A DNA stretch of 55,361 nt from an uncultured Propionibacteriaceae bacterium (lineage in GTDB: Bacteria; Actinomycetota; Actinomycetes; Propionibacteriales; Propionibacteriaceae): positions 1-55,361 of the forward strand of contig CALBCJ010000037.1 of the NCBI GenBank assembly GCA_937926975.1, in the 5' to 3' direction. The notes below the pieces were generated by a model that made no database searches, was not told where the DNA came from, and was given only the letters and a program-made list of their open reading frames with translations. Positions 31,907-41,031 of the stretch are shown here, in pieces; the first letter of the stretch is position 1; each line of letters begins with the position of its first letter. Position numbers and translations under genes: made by a program.

Positions 31907-32458
31907 ATGAGCACCACTGATGAGCTGGTGGACCAGATCGACTGGCACTGGCGCGAGCAGCTGCGGCCCCGCCTCGCTCACCTCAGCGACGCCGAGTACC
32001 TGTGGCAGCCGGTGCCCGGGGCCTGGACCGTCCACCCGGCCGGTGCGAGCAGCACGGCGATGGCGGCCGGGAGCGGCGCCAAGATCGACTGGGAGTGGCC
32101 CGAGCCCACTCCCGCCCCGGTGCCGAGCATCGCCTGGCGACTAGGGCACATGATCGTCGGGGTGCTGGCGGTGCGCAGCGCCGCCCACTTCGGTGGGCCA
32201 CCCGCGAGCTACCAGACCTGGTCGTACGCGCTGACTGCGGCCGGAGCCCTGGCACAGCTCGACCAGGAGTACGCCCGGTGGCTGACCGGGGTCCGGGGCC
32301 TCGACGACGAAGGCCTGGCGGCGCCCTGCGGCCCGGCCGAGGGCCCCTGGGCCGACCGTCCGATGATCACCCTGGTGCTCCACATCAACCGTGAGCTGAT
32401 CCACCACGGCGCCGAGGTCGCACTGCTGCGGGACCTGTACGCGCACCAGTCGCAGTGA
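31907..32458 (+). CDS. DinB-family protein
   Basis: This 183-residue four-helix protein has LSDAEYLWQPVPGAWTV near residue 25, SIAWRLGHMIVGVLA near 75, and a C-terminal HINRELIHHGAEVALLRDLY. The spaced His residues fit the metal triad of DinB/YfiT-type thiol-dependent transferases. The exact role is unknown. GGAGG lies about 7 bases before the ATG. Confidence 0.82.
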   Translation: MSTTDELVDQIDWHWREQLRPRLAHLSDAEYLWQPVPGAWTVHPAGASSTAMAAGSGAKIDWEWPEPTPAPVPSIAWRLGHMIVGVLAVRSAAHFGGPPASYQTWSYALTAAGALAQLDQEYARWLTGVRGLDDEGLAAPCGPAEGPWADRPMITLVLHINRELIHHGAEVALLRDLYAHQSQ

Positions 32459-32648
32459 GGGTCGCCATGGCCCCGCCCCGGGGCCTCGGCACCGGCAGTG
32501 GCCGCCGTACGGGGAAGCAGCCCGCCGGCCGCGGCGCGTCCTGTCAGGGGGTCAGCTCTCTCGCTGGGTAAGGTCTCTCGCTGGGCAAGTTCTCATCTGA
32601 CTTGCCAACGCTCAGCAGAGCGTCGAGCATCCAGGCGTTCCCCCTCCG

Positions 32649-35165
32649 ATGAATCGAGATGGTATGCGCCGGTTACTGTCTGTCCTTGCTCTGCTGAGTC
32701 TTCTGCTCGGTGCCCTGGCCCACCCGGCCCAGGCGGCGGGGGAGGAGAAGACCTATCTCATCAGCTTTCAGACTGGGACGTCGGCCCAGGCCACCGGAGA
32801 GGCGCTGCTGCCGGCCCGGACCCGGGCCGGTGCCCAGATCCTGACCCGGGTCACCCAGGGCGCGATCGCCCGGCTGACCGCCAGTGAGGCGGCGACGCTG
32901 GCGAAGAACCCGCGGGTTGCGCAGGTCCTGCCCGACCAGGTGGTCGCCGCTGCCGACCTGACCCAGTCCCCGGCGCCGTGGCACCTGGACCGCCTGGACG
33001 GTCGCGAGACCTGGCGCAACGCCACGTACACGACCAGCAACGGCGGCGAGAACGTCACCGTGTACGTCGTGGACTCCGGCATTGACCGTACTCACAGCGA
33101 GTTTGCCCGGATGCGTCTGAAGGAGGGGGCAGACCTGGTCGCCGGCGCCACCAACCCCGACTGCCACTGGCACGGGACGGCGGTGTCGAGCATGGTCGGC
33201 GGCGCGACTCTGGGCGCGGCCAAGAACGCAGTGGTGGTGCCGGTCCGGGTCCTCGGCTGTGACCAGAAGGGCACCGCAGCCGCGGTCTGGTCGGCGGTGG
33301 AGTGGATCCTCGCGAACCACGCCAGCGGCACCCCGGGGGTCGTCAACCTCAGCCTCACCGCTCCCGGCTCACACCTCAGCACCCCGGTCCAGTCCCTGGT
33401 GAACCACGGGCTGGTCGTGGTGGCTGCCGCCGGGAACGACGCTCGTGACGCCTGCCAGAACACGCCGGCCTCGGCCCCGGACGCGATCACCGTTGCGGCC
33501 ACCGACATCAACGACCAGGAGGCGTCCTGGTCGAACTACGGCCGCTGCGTCGACCTGTACGCGCCGGGCGACGGTGTCACCGTGGCGATGCCCAGCGCGG
33601 ACGGGGGCACGACCGCGTTCGGCACGGCCCACGGCACCTCGTACGCGGCCCCGCTGGTCTCGGGAGCAGCGGCCATCGTGCTGTCGGAGCACCCCGGCTG
33701 GACCCCGTCCCAGGTCTGGGAGGACCTGCGGCTGCGGGCTGCCGGCGGCCTGGTCAGCGGCGCCCGCTCGCCGAACCTGCTGCTCAGTGTCGCCGGCCTG
33801 GGCACGCTCACCGGCGGGCAGCCTCAGATCACCGGATCGGCCTCGATCGGCTCCCAGCTCAGTGCCAGCCTGCGCTGGGAGCCCCCGGCAACCGGCTCTG
33901 ACTACCAGTGGTACCGGGCAGGAGAGCCGATCCCCGGCGCCACCGGGCCGCACTACACAACCGTGGCGGCCGACCTGAACCAGCCGCTGACGGTGAGTGT
34001 CACCGGCCGGCGGCAGGGGTACGCACCGGTGACCGGGCGCAGCCAGCCGTTCACGCCGACCACGGCGGCGGTGCCCGGAACGTACCGGGCGCTGGCGCCG
34101 GCCCGGGTCCTCGACACCCGCAGTGGCACCGGTCACAGGGGCCGTCTGGCCGGGGGTGCGGTGCTGAGCCTGCCGGTCGCGGGCCGCGGCGGGGTGCCGG
34201 CCGGGGCCTCCGCGGTGGTGCTCAACCTCACCGTCACCGCCCCCGCGGCACCGGGGTACGTGAGCGCCGGGACCGGGAACGGCTCGAACCTCAACTTCTC
34301 CGCCGGGCAGACGGTCTCGAACCTGGCGGTGGTGCCGCTGGGCGCCGACGGCTCGGTGGCGATCCGGTACGCCTCGGTCGGGTCGGGTGACTTGGTCGCC
34401 GACGTCCAGGGCTATGTCGTGGGCGGCTCCGCCGAGCAGCCCGGCACGGTCCGGCTGACCAGCCCGACCCGGCTGGTCGACACCCGGCAGACCGCGGCGG
34501 TCCCCAGCGGAGGCGAGCTGCGGCTGCGGCTGGCGGGACAGGCCGGGCTGCCGCAGCAGGTGGGCGCGGCGGTCCTGAACGTGACCGTCGTCGACCCGGG
34601 CGCCGCCGGGTACCTGACCGTGTTCCCGGACGGGCAGCCGCCGCCGACCGCGTCGAACCTGAACTTCGTGGCGGGGCAGACGGTGCCGAACCTGGTGCTG
34701 GTGAAGAACGGCACCGACGGCATCGTGATCCGCAACGGCGCCGCCGCGCCGGTCCAGGTGGTGGCCGACCTGCAGGCGTACGTGCTGCCGGGCCAGGCCA
34801 GCGCGTCGGGGGCGGTGGTGGCGATGGCTCCGGTCCGGGTCCTCGACACCCGTACCTCGGGCGGCGCGCTGCAGCCTCGGCAGACCCGGACGGTGGCTGT
34901 CCGGCAGCAGGCGGGAGTCCCGGTCGCGGCCCAGGCGGCGGTCCTGAACGCCACCGTGGTCGCCCCGACGGCCGCGGGCTTCCTCACGGTCTACCCGGCC
35001 GGCTCGGCGCAGCCGACCGTGTCCAACGTGAACGTCACCAGCCCGGGGGTGTCGGTCCCGAACCTGGCCTTCGCCACCCTCGGTGACGGCTCCGCCAGCC
35101 TCTACTGGGGCTCTGGGGGCAGTACGCACGTGGTGGCGGACGTCTCGGGGTACGTGCTGCCGTAG
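32649..35165 (+). CDS. Secreted subtilisin-like serine protease with three C-terminal wall-type repeats
   Basis: This ~838-residue exported protease has signal peptide LLSVLALLSLLLGALAHPAQA, then an I9-like propeptide (EEKTYLISFQTGTSAQATG...). The S8 catalytic triad is Asp in VVDSGIDRTHSEF (~141), His in HWHGTAVSSMVGG (~174) and Ser in GTSYAAPLVSGAAA (~330). A ~70-residue Ig-like linker follows. From ~478 come three ~115-120-residue repeats with the core RVLDTR ... VLNVTV ... YLTVFP ... SNLNF ... VADVQGY. The same module ends the amidase at 46492. Wall or glycan binding by the repeats is inference. Confidence 0.87.
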   Translation: MNRDGMRRLLSVLALLSLLLGALAHPAQAAGEEKTYLISFQTGTSAQATGEALLPARTRAGAQILTRVTQGAIARLTASEAATLAKNPRVAQVLPDQVVAAADLTQSPAPWHLDRLDGRETWRNATYTTSNGGENVTVYVVDSGIDRTHSEFARMRLKEGADLVAGATNPDCHWHGTAVSSMVGGATLGAAKNAVVVPVRVLGCDQKGTAAAVWSAVEWILANHASGTPGVVNLSLTAPGSHLSTPVQSLVNHGLVVVAAAGNDARDACQNTPASAPDAITVAATDINDQEASWSNYGRCVDLYAPGDGVTVAMPSADGGTTAFGTAHGTSYAAPLVSGAAAIVLSEHPGWTPSQVWEDLRLRAAGGLVSGARSPNLLLSVAGLGTLTGGQPQITGSASIGSQLSASLRWEPPATGSDYQWYRAGEPIPGATGPHYTTVAADLNQPLTVSVTGRRQGYAPVTGRSQPFTPTTAAVPGTYRALAPARVLDTRSGTGHRGRLAGGAVLSLPVAGRGGVPAGASAVVLNLTVTAPAAPGYVSAGTGNGSNLNFSAGQTVSNLAVVPLGADGSVAIRYASVGSGDLVADVQGYVVGGSAEQPGTVRLTSPTRLVDTRQTAAVPSGGELRLRLAGQAGLPQQVGAAVLNVTVVDPGAAGYLTVFPDGQPPPTASNLNFVAGQTVPNLVLVKNGTDGIVIRNGAAAPVQVVADLQAYVLPGQASASGAVVAMAPVRVLDTRTSGGALQPRQTRTVAVRQQAGVPVAAQAAVLNATVVAPTAAGFLTVYPAGSAQPTVSNVNVTSPGVSVPNLAFATLGDGSASLYWGSGGSTHVVADVSGYVLP

Positions 35166-35184
35166 AGCCAGACCTGATCCCGAA

Positions 35185-35230
35185 AGATTCTTTACTTGGA
35201 GTTTTTCCATATATCATCTAGGGTGTCGTC
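35185..35230 (+). promoter_or_regulatory. AT-rich promoter/operator region before fur-like gene
   Basis: The stretch from 35185 to 35220 is strikingly AT-rich for this window (TTCTTTACTTGGAGTTTTTC, then ATATATCAT). TTTACT and TCATCT are spaced about 17 bases, a possible -35/-10 pair close to the ATG at 35231. Fur-type regulators upstream of catalase genes usually repress themselves, so an operator is likely here, but I see no clear palindrome. Confidence 0.35.
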
Positions 35231-35653
35231 ATGAGCGGCCAGGACTACTCAGCCCGGGTCCGTGCGGCGGGGCTTCGCGTCACCGCCGCCCGGGTGGCGG
35301 TGCTGACAGTCCTGGCAGAGCACCCGCACGCCACGATCGACCAGGTTCGCGAGCTGGTCATCGAGAGGCTGGGCTCCTTGTCGGTCCAGGCCACGTACGA
35401 CGTGCTGGCGGCCCTGCACCAGGCCCGCCTGGTCCGTCGGGTCGAGCCGGCCGGCCAGGCGCCGCGCTTCGAGCTGGCGGGTGACAACCACCACCACCTG
35501 ATGTGTCGGCGGTGCGGAGAGCTTCGGGACGTGGACTGCGCCGTCGGCCACGCCCCCTGCCTCGAGCCGGTGGACCCCCAGGGCTACCGGGTCGATGAGG
35601 CCGAGGTCATCTACTGGGGCCTGTGCCCCACCTGTACGGAAGGACTGGCATGA
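35231..35653 (+). CDS. Fur-family repressor, probable peroxide/catalase regulator
   Basis: This 140-residue Fur-fold protein has an N-terminal winged helix (LRVTAARVAVLTVLAEHPHA ... VQATYDVLAALHQARLVRRV). The metal site region is GDNHHHLMCRRCGELRDVDC (~88-107), with the C-x-x-C zinc site and a second C-x-x-C at GLCPTCTEG. It overlaps the catalase gene by ATGA. That arrangement points to FurA/CatR/PerR-like control of catalase in response to peroxide or iron. Confidence 0.88.
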   Translation: MSGQDYSARVRAAGLRVTAARVAVLTVLAEHPHATIDQVRELVIERLGSLSVQATYDVLAALHQARLVRRVEPAGQAPRFELAGDNHHHLMCRRCGELRDVDCAVGHAPCLEPVDPQGYRVDEAEVIYWGLCPTCTEGLA

Positions 35654-37095
35654 ACGACATCACGACCCCCTCGACCACCCTCAGCGGCTGCCCGGTGCAG
35701 ACCGACGCCCACTCACTCACCGTCGGCCCGGACGGGCCGATCGTGCTGCACGACGTGCACCTGGTCGAGCAGCTGGCCCACTTCAACCGGGAGCGGGTCC
35801 CGGAGCGGAACCCGCACGCCAAGGGCAGCGGCGCGTTCGGCACCTTCACCGTGACCGGCGACGTCAGCGCGTACACCAAGGCCGCCGTCTTCCAGCCCGG
35901 CACCACCACCCGGACCCTGGTCCGGTTCTCCACCGTGGCCGGGGAGCAGGGCTCGCCCGACACCTGGCGCGACGTGCGGGGCTTCGCCGTGCGCTGGTAC
36001 ACGACCGAGGGCAACCTCGACATCGTCGGCAACAACACCCCGGTCTTCTTCCTCCGAGACGCCCTCAAGTTCCCGCAGTTCATCCGCTCCCAGAAGCGGA
36101 TGCCGGCCTCCGGGCTGCGTGACGCCACCATGCAGTGGGACTTCTGGACCCTGTCGCCGGAGTCGGCCCACCAGGTCGCGTACCTGATGGGGGACCGGGG
36201 CCTGCCCCGTACCTGGCGGCACATGAACGGGTACGGGTCCCACACCTACCTGTGGGTCAGCGCCACCGGGGAGAAGTTCTGGGTCAAGTACCACTTCCTG
36301 AGCAACCAGGGCGTGGAGAACCTGACCAGTGCCGAGGCCGCCGAGCTGGCCGGGACCGATGCCGAGTACCACCGCCGCGACCTGTACGAGTCGATCAGCC
36401 GGGGCGACTTCCCGAGCTGGAGCCTGCAGGTCCAGGTGATGCCGTACCAGGACGCCGCCACGTACCGGTTCAACCCGTTCGACCTGACCAAGGTCTGGTC
36501 GCTGAAGGACTACCCGCGGATCGAGGTGGGCCGGCTGGAGCTCAACGAGAACCCGACGAGCTTCTTCGCCGAGATTGAGCAGGCCGCCTTCAGCCCGTCC
36601 AACATGGTGCCGGGCACCGGGATCTCGCCGGACAAGATGCTGATGGCCCGGGTCTTCGCGTACCCGGACGCCCAGCGGGCCCGGATCGGCACCAACTTCC
36701 ACCAGCTGCCGGTGAACCAGCCGGTCTGCCCGGTCAACAGCTACGCCACCCAGGGGAACATGGAGTACGTCCACAACGGCTCTGCCCCGGTGTACGCGCC
36801 GAACTCGTTCGGCCGCCCGTACGCCAGCAGCGACGGCCCGGCCGAGGACGGCTGGGAGTCCGACGGGGCGATGGTCCGCGCGGCCGCTACCCGGCACGCC
36901 GAGGACGACGACTTCGGCCAGGCCCACACTCTGGTGCGTGAGGTGTACGACGACGCCCAGCGGCAGCGGCTGGTCGAGACCGTCTCCGCTGCCCTGGCCG
37001 GGGTCCAGGAGCCGGTGCTGAGCCGGGCCTTCCAGTACTGGAAGAGCATTGATGCTGAGGTCGGGGCCGCCATCGAGGCTGCGGTCAAGGGCTGA
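35650..37095 (+). CDS. Monofunctional haem catalase (small-subunit clade)
   Basis: This 481-residue enzyme converts 2 H2O2 to 2 H2O + O2. The distal His is in RERVPERNPHAKGSGAFG near residue 55, the distal Asn in VGNNTPVFFLRDALKFP near 128, and the proximal haem-ligand Tyr in RVFAYPDAQRARIG near 338. The ~480-residue length fits small-subunit clade 3 catalases. The ATG at 35650 overlaps the Fur gene stop, so it is probably co-transcribed and controlled by that repressor. Confidence 0.95.
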   Translation: MNDITTPSTTLSGCPVQTDAHSLTVGPDGPIVLHDVHLVEQLAHFNRERVPERNPHAKGSGAFGTFTVTGDVSAYTKAAVFQPGTTTRTLVRFSTVAGEQGSPDTWRDVRGFAVRWYTTEGNLDIVGNNTPVFFLRDALKFPQFIRSQKRMPASGLRDATMQWDFWTLSPESAHQVAYLMGDRGLPRTWRHMNGYGSHTYLWVSATGEKFWVKYHFLSNQGVENLTSAEAAELAGTDAEYHRRDLYESISRGDFPSWSLQVQVMPYQDAATYRFNPFDLTKVWSLKDYPRIEVGRLELNENPTSFFAEIEQAAFSPSNMVPGTGISPDKMLMARVFAYPDAQRARIGTNFHQLPVNQPVCPVNSYATQGNMEYVHNGSAPVYAPNSFGRPYASSDGPAEDGWESDGAMVRAAATRHAEDDDFGQAHTLVREVYDDAQRQRLVETVSAALAGVQEPVLSRAFQYWKSIDAEVGAAIEAAVKG

Positions 37096-37189
37096 CCCCG
37101 GCGCCCGCCGCCGCGGAGGAGGGCCGGTTCTGGCGACCCGTACGGAGGACGACTTGCAGGAGAGGTCGCCAGGCGCGTATGCAAGGGCC

Positions 37190-37849
37190 ATGCAGTTTCC
37201 GGCAGCCGTGGTCTTCGACCTGGACGGCACCCTGATCGAGAGCGAGAACGTCTGGGACGAGGTCCGCCGGGGCCTGGCCGCGAAGGCCGGGCTGCCCTGG
37301 CCGGAGGTGTCGACCCAGGCGATGATGGGCATGTCGACCCAGGAGTGGGGCACCCACCTGGTCGAGGTGGTCGGGCTGAGCGGAACCTGGCAGAACGCAG
37401 CCACGGCGACCATCGACGGGATGGTCGACAGCTACCGGCACGGGCTGCCGGCGCTGCCGGGGGCGGCCGAGGCTGTACGGCGCGTCGCCGCCGAGCTGCC
37501 GGTCGGGATTGCCTCCTCGTCGCCGAGGCGCCTGATCGACCTGGTCTGCCAGGAGCTGGGGGTCGCCGAGCTGCTGCGGGCCTCGGTGTCGACCGAGGAG
37601 GTGGGCCGCGGCAAGCCCTGGCCGGACGGCTACCTGCGGGCGGCGGAGCTGCTAGGGGTGCCCGCCGACCAGTGCGTGGCGGTCGAGGACTCCGGCGCCG
37701 GGGTCCGCTCGGCGCTCGCCGCCCAGATGGCCGTGGTCGTGGTCCCGCCAGCCTTCCACCCGCCCACCCAGGACCTCCTGGACCAGTGCGACGCGGTGAT
37801 CTCCAGCCTGGACGAGCTCACCCTCGACCTGCTCCGCAGCCTGCGCTAA
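37190..37849 (+). CDS. HAD-family phosphatase, beta-phosphoglucomutase-like
   Basis: This 219-residue hydrolase has motif I VVFDLDGTLIES near residue 7, motif II GIASSSPRRLIDL near 105, and motifs III/IV KPWPDGYLRAAELLG and AVEDSGAGVRSALAA near 142-172. The cap is the small helical type of the PGM subfamily. It could dephosphorylate a sugar phosphate or act as a mutase; the substrate is not predictable. The ATG at 37190 is preferred over a longer frame. Confidence 0.85.
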   Translation: MQFPAAVVFDLDGTLIESENVWDEVRRGLAAKAGLPWPEVSTQAMMGMSTQEWGTHLVEVVGLSGTWQNAATATIDGMVDSYRHGLPALPGAAEAVRRVAAELPVGIASSSPRRLIDLVCQELGVAELLRASVSTEEVGRGKPWPDGYLRAAELLGVPADQCVAVEDSGAGVRSALAAQMAVVVVPPAFHPPTQDLLDQCDAVISSLDELTLDLLRSLR

Positions 37850-37887
37850 CCGCTCGTTCGCGCCAGCAGGAGGGCTACCCTGAGGAG

Positions 37888-38460
37888 GTGGGCGACGACG
37901 CGTTCGAGGACCTGCCGCTGGACAAGTGGCGGTGGCACCCCTCGCCCCTGGCTGGGCAGGTCGTCTACGTCCTGACCCGGTCACCGCAGGGGGTGGTCAA
38001 CATGGCGCCCAAGAGCTGGGTGACGATGGCGGGGTTCGCCGGCCCGGTCGTCGGCTTCGGCTGCTCGACGACGCACCACACCTGTGCCAATGCGGTGTCC
38101 ACAGGAGCCTTCACCCTGTCCTTCCCTGATGCGGCTCAGGCCCAGAGCGCTGCCGCCGTCTCCCAGGCGCCCCGGGACCAGCGCCTGGGCGTCGCAGGGC
38201 TCACGCTCGGCGATCCGAGCCCCGGGGCGGTGGCGCACCTGCGCGAGTGCCCCGCCTTCTGCGAGTGCGAGCTCTACCGGGTCGTGGAGCTCGAGGAGCA
38301 GGAGGTGTTCATCTTCGGCCGGATCACCCGCATCGCTGTACGGTCAGGGCTGGCGGCACAGGGTGCGAGGCAGGCGTACCGGGAGCTGGCCCCGGCCTTC
38401 TTCCTCGAGCCGAGGGTGATGGCCGGCCTGGGGCCTCTGATAGAGGAAGAGCCCGTCTGA
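37888..38460 (+). CDS. Flavin reductase-like (FMN-binding split barrel) protein
   Basis: This 190-residue protein starts at a GTG. PLAGQVVYVLTRSPQGVVNMAPKSW and VVGFGCSTTHHTCANAVSTG match the FMN-binding split barrel of flavin reductase/DIM6-NTAB proteins, and FCECELYRVVELEEQEVFIF closes the barrel. It probably reduces or binds FMN for a partner oxygenase; no partner is adjacent. It converges with the gltA-side operon. Confidence 0.75.
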   Translation: MGDDAFEDLPLDKWRWHPSPLAGQVVYVLTRSPQGVVNMAPKSWVTMAGFAGPVVGFGCSTTHHTCANAVSTGAFTLSFPDAAQAQSAAAVSQAPRDQRLGVAGLTLGDPSPGAVAHLRECPAFCECELYRVVELEEQEVFIFGRITRIAVRSGLAAQGARQAYRELAPAFFLEPRVMAGLGPLIEEEPV

Positions 38461-38470
38461 GCAGGCTCTC

Positions 38471-39097
38471 TCACAGGCAGTTCTGGCACTCCATGCCGGC
38501 CGGGGTCTCCAGGTAGCAGGTCGGGCAGATCCGGGTGGTCGGGATGTGCGGCTTCGCCGGCGCTGCGGGCTTGGTCACTCTCGGCGCCCGGGCCTTGGGG
38601 GTACGGGCTGGCTTCTCCGTGCGGCGGACCAGCTCGGCGGCCAGCACCGGCCGGGCGTCGGGCGGGACGTCGGCGGCGAACTGCCGGTAGCACTGCAGCC
38701 GGCCGACCGCCGCCTCCTTCTCCCGGGCCAGGTCGTTGCTGGCGGGCTTGCGCTGCACCCGGAGCACCTCGGCGTACACCGGACCGACCATGCCGTCGCG
38801 AGGGTTGAGCACCAGCGAGGTCAGCGGTGGCACCCCGGTCGCCTGGCAGCGGTGCGCTACCAGCTGCAGCACTCGGCTGAGCCAGGTGGCCGTACCGTGC
38901 CGGGTGGAGACCCCGGTGCCGGACTGGACCCGGCTGGCCAGCTCCTGCGGCGAGACCGTCGCCTGGTACCGGGACGCGACCTGGCACAGCAGCCGGTACG
39001 CCTCCGCCGACCACTCCCGGACCGCGTCCTCCATGCGCACCGGCTCCTTGCCCGGCTCACGCCAGAACATGGCCGCCGGCCCGGACCGGGCCGTCAC
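38471..39097 (-). CDS. Hypothetical protein with C-terminal zinc ribbon
   Basis: This ~208-residue protein has a globular N-terminal half (FWREPGKEPVRMEDAVREW...), a basic Pro/Lys/Arg linker (TPKARAPRVTKPAAPAK) and a terminal C-x2-C...C-x2-C zinc ribbon (CPTCYLETPAGMECQNCL). It starts at a GTG that overlaps the citrate synthase stop by GTGA, so it is the second gene of that operon. The family is not recognised; nucleic-acid or protein binding by the ribbon is a guess. Confidence 0.6.
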   Translation of the reverse strand: MTARSGPAAMFWREPGKEPVRMEDAVREWSAEAYRLLCQVASRYQATVSPQELASRVQSGTGVSTRHGTATWLSRVLQLVAHRCQATGVPPLTSLVLNPRDGMVGPVYAEVLRVQRKPASNDLAREKEAAVGRLQCYRQFAADVPPDARPVLAAELVRRTEKPARTPKARAPRVTKPAAPAKPHIPTTRICPTCYLETPAGMECQNCL

Positions 39098-40401
39098 CGG
39101 CTGGTTCCGTCGTGCCGCTCCGCGCGCGGCCTCCAGCGGCGCCGGGCTGGCCCGGTGTAGACCTGCCGCGGCCGGTAGATCCGCTGCCCGACGTTGTCGC
39201 GGACCTCCTTCCAGTTGGCGATCCAGCCTGGCAGCCGACCCATCGCAAACATCACAGTGAACATGTCGACCGGGATCCCGATCGCCTTCAGGATGATGCC
39301 GGAGTAGAAGTCGATATTCGGGTACAGCTTGCGCTCGATGAAGTAGTCATCGGCCAGTGCGGTCCGCTCCAGCTCTCGGGCCAGGTCCAGCTGCCGGTCG
39401 TCAATGTGGATGTGGTCGAGCAGCTGGTCGGCGGCCTTCTTGATGATCGTGGCGCGGGGGTCGAAGTTGCGGTACACCCGGTGCCCGAAGCCCATCAGCT
39501 TCACCCCGGACTTCTTGTCCTTCACCTTCGCCACGTAGTCCTTGACGCTGATGTGGGACCGCTCGATCTGCTCCAGCATCTCGATCACCGCCTGGTTCGC
39601 GCCGCCGTGCAGCGGGCCCCAGAGGGCGCAGACCCCGGCCGCTGCCGTCGCGTACAGGTTGGCCTGGGAGGACGCCACCATCCGGACCGTGGAGGTGGAG
39701 CAGTTCTGCTCGTGGTCGGCGTGCAGCACCAGCATCATGTTCAGCGCGTGCGCCACCTCGGGGGTCGGCTCGTACTCCCGGTACGGGCGGGAGAACATCA
39801 TGTGCAGGAAGTTCTCGGCGTAGGGAAGGTCGGGCCGCGGGTAGACCAGCGCCTGGTCGACCGACGCCTTGTACGCAGCGGCCGCGATGGTGCGGACCTT
39901 CGACATCAGGGACGCCGCGACGATCTCGAACTCCTCGTCGTTGGTGATGTGAAGGTGCGGCAGGTCGTACGCCTGGAGCGAGTTGATCATCGCCGACAGG
40001 ATCGCCATCGGGTGCGCCGAGGGGGGAAAGCTGGAGAAGTGGCGCCGCATCGGCTCGGGCATGCCGGCGTTCTCGGTCAGCAGGTCCCCGAACCGGGCCC
40101 GCTCCAGCGGGGTGGGCAGGTCGCCCCAGATCAGCAGCTGGGCGGTCTCGACGAAGGAGCTCCGCTCGGCCAGCTCCTCGATCGGGTAGCCGCGGTAGCG
40201 CAGGATGCCCGCGTCGCCGTCGATGTAGGTGATCTGGGACGCGCAGGCGCCGGTGTTGCCGAACCCGTCGTCGAGGGTGACGTACCCGCTCTGGGAGCGC
40301 AGGTTGCTGATGTCGACGGCGTGCTCGTGCTCGGTTCCGACAACGACCGGGAGCTCGATCGTGCGACCATCAGGAAGCTGTAGCTGTGCCACGTCGGCCA
40401 T
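39094..40401 (-). CDS. gltA: Citrate synthase (type II)
   Basis: This 435-residue enzyme condenses acetyl-CoA and oxaloacetate in the TCA cycle. It has GILRYRGYPIEELAE near residue 68 and the catalytic His residues in WGPLHGGANQAV (~268) and GFGHRVYRNFDPR (~310). The catalytic Asp is in NIDFYSGIILKA (~366), and FAMGRLPGWIANWKE precedes the end. The N-terminal beta domain (LQLPDGRTIELPVV) marks the hexameric bacterial type. The last ~20 residues are Arg-rich. A zinc-ribbon gene is coupled downstream. Confidence 0.96.
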   Translation of the reverse strand: MADVAQLQLPDGRTIELPVVVGTEHEHAVDISNLRSQSGYVTLDDGFGNTGACASQITYIDGDAGILRYRGYPIEELAERSSFVETAQLLIWGDLPTPLERARFGDLLTENAGMPEPMRRHFSSFPPSAHPMAILSAMINSLQAYDLPHLHITNDEEFEIVAASLMSKVRTIAAAAYKASVDQALVYPRPDLPYAENFLHMMFSRPYREYEPTPEVAHALNMMLVLHADHEQNCSTSTVRMVASSQANLYATAAAGVCALWGPLHGGANQAVIEMLEQIERSHISVKDYVAKVKDKKSGVKLMGFGHRVYRNFDPRATIIKKAADQLLDHIHIDDRQLDLARELERTALADDYFIERKLYPNIDFYSGIILKAIGIPVDMFTVMFAMGRLPGWIANWKEVRDNVGQRIYRPRQVYTGPARRRWRPRAERHDGTSR

Positions 40402-41031
40402 GTGTCCTCCAGTCTCGGCGATCCGTCACAGACCACTCAGGAAGGGCGCAGAGCGGGAGCCCCGCTGACGCCAGCCCGCGGTCGCAGGCAGGGCCCTAAC
40501 CTACCTCCTCAGGTACCGGAGACGGCCCGGCGTACCAGATGCAACGCATCGACCCGCGAGCGCCCACAGCCCCCGGTGGGGGTCGCCGGGCGGGTGCAGC
40601 ACGCCAGCAGGTCGATGCCAGTACGGCCAAGCCGTGATTCCAGAGGCTACAGCATTCCGCCCCCCGAAATGCAAGTCCGAGAAGAATCAGGTGACTCCCA
40701 CTGATGTAGTTCTGGCGACCGGGGATCAGCGTGCTGAGGGGCTGGGCGTACCTATCACGGGAAGATCACAGTGGGTGATGACTATGGCTTTGGCTAGGAA
40801 TGACGCTCGCACAATGGTGGTCCTGGGCGGCTGCTGGAGGGTGCTGAGCCGGAGCCGTTGTGGTCGCTGTTGGCGGCATCCCAGAAGACCGCGCCGCAGG
40901 CGTAGCGGAGACGAGCGGTCACGGCCCGCACTGCGGCCCCGCCCCCGGTGACGTGGCGAGCACTGACCCGGTCCTGGACAGAACTCAGCCCGGCCCACCA
41001 GGGCCGGGCCGAGCCGGTGCAGGTCAGGCGC
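40402..41031. other. 630-base intergenic stretch without a supported gene
   Basis: This lies between gltA and the small membrane-protein gene. The part 40660-40830 is less GC-rich than the rest (around GAGAAGAATCAGGTGACTCC). Open frames here have no coding character, start signal or recognisable motif. The gltA promoter should lie near the right of the gene start; the only structure I can point to is the hairpin at 40988. Confidence 0.6.
40988..41009 (-). terminator. Terminator-like hairpin after DUF4190-like gene
   Basis: A perfect 9-bp stem, GCCCGGCCC / GGGCCGGGC, with loop ACCA lies 22 bases beyond the stop of the gene at 41032-41310. Confidence 0.55.

Noticed and set aside
40634..40951. 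A 105-codon open frame in the gltA upstream gap
   Set aside because: Its second half is an Arg-rich shadow, it has no ribosome site, and no motif is recognisable.
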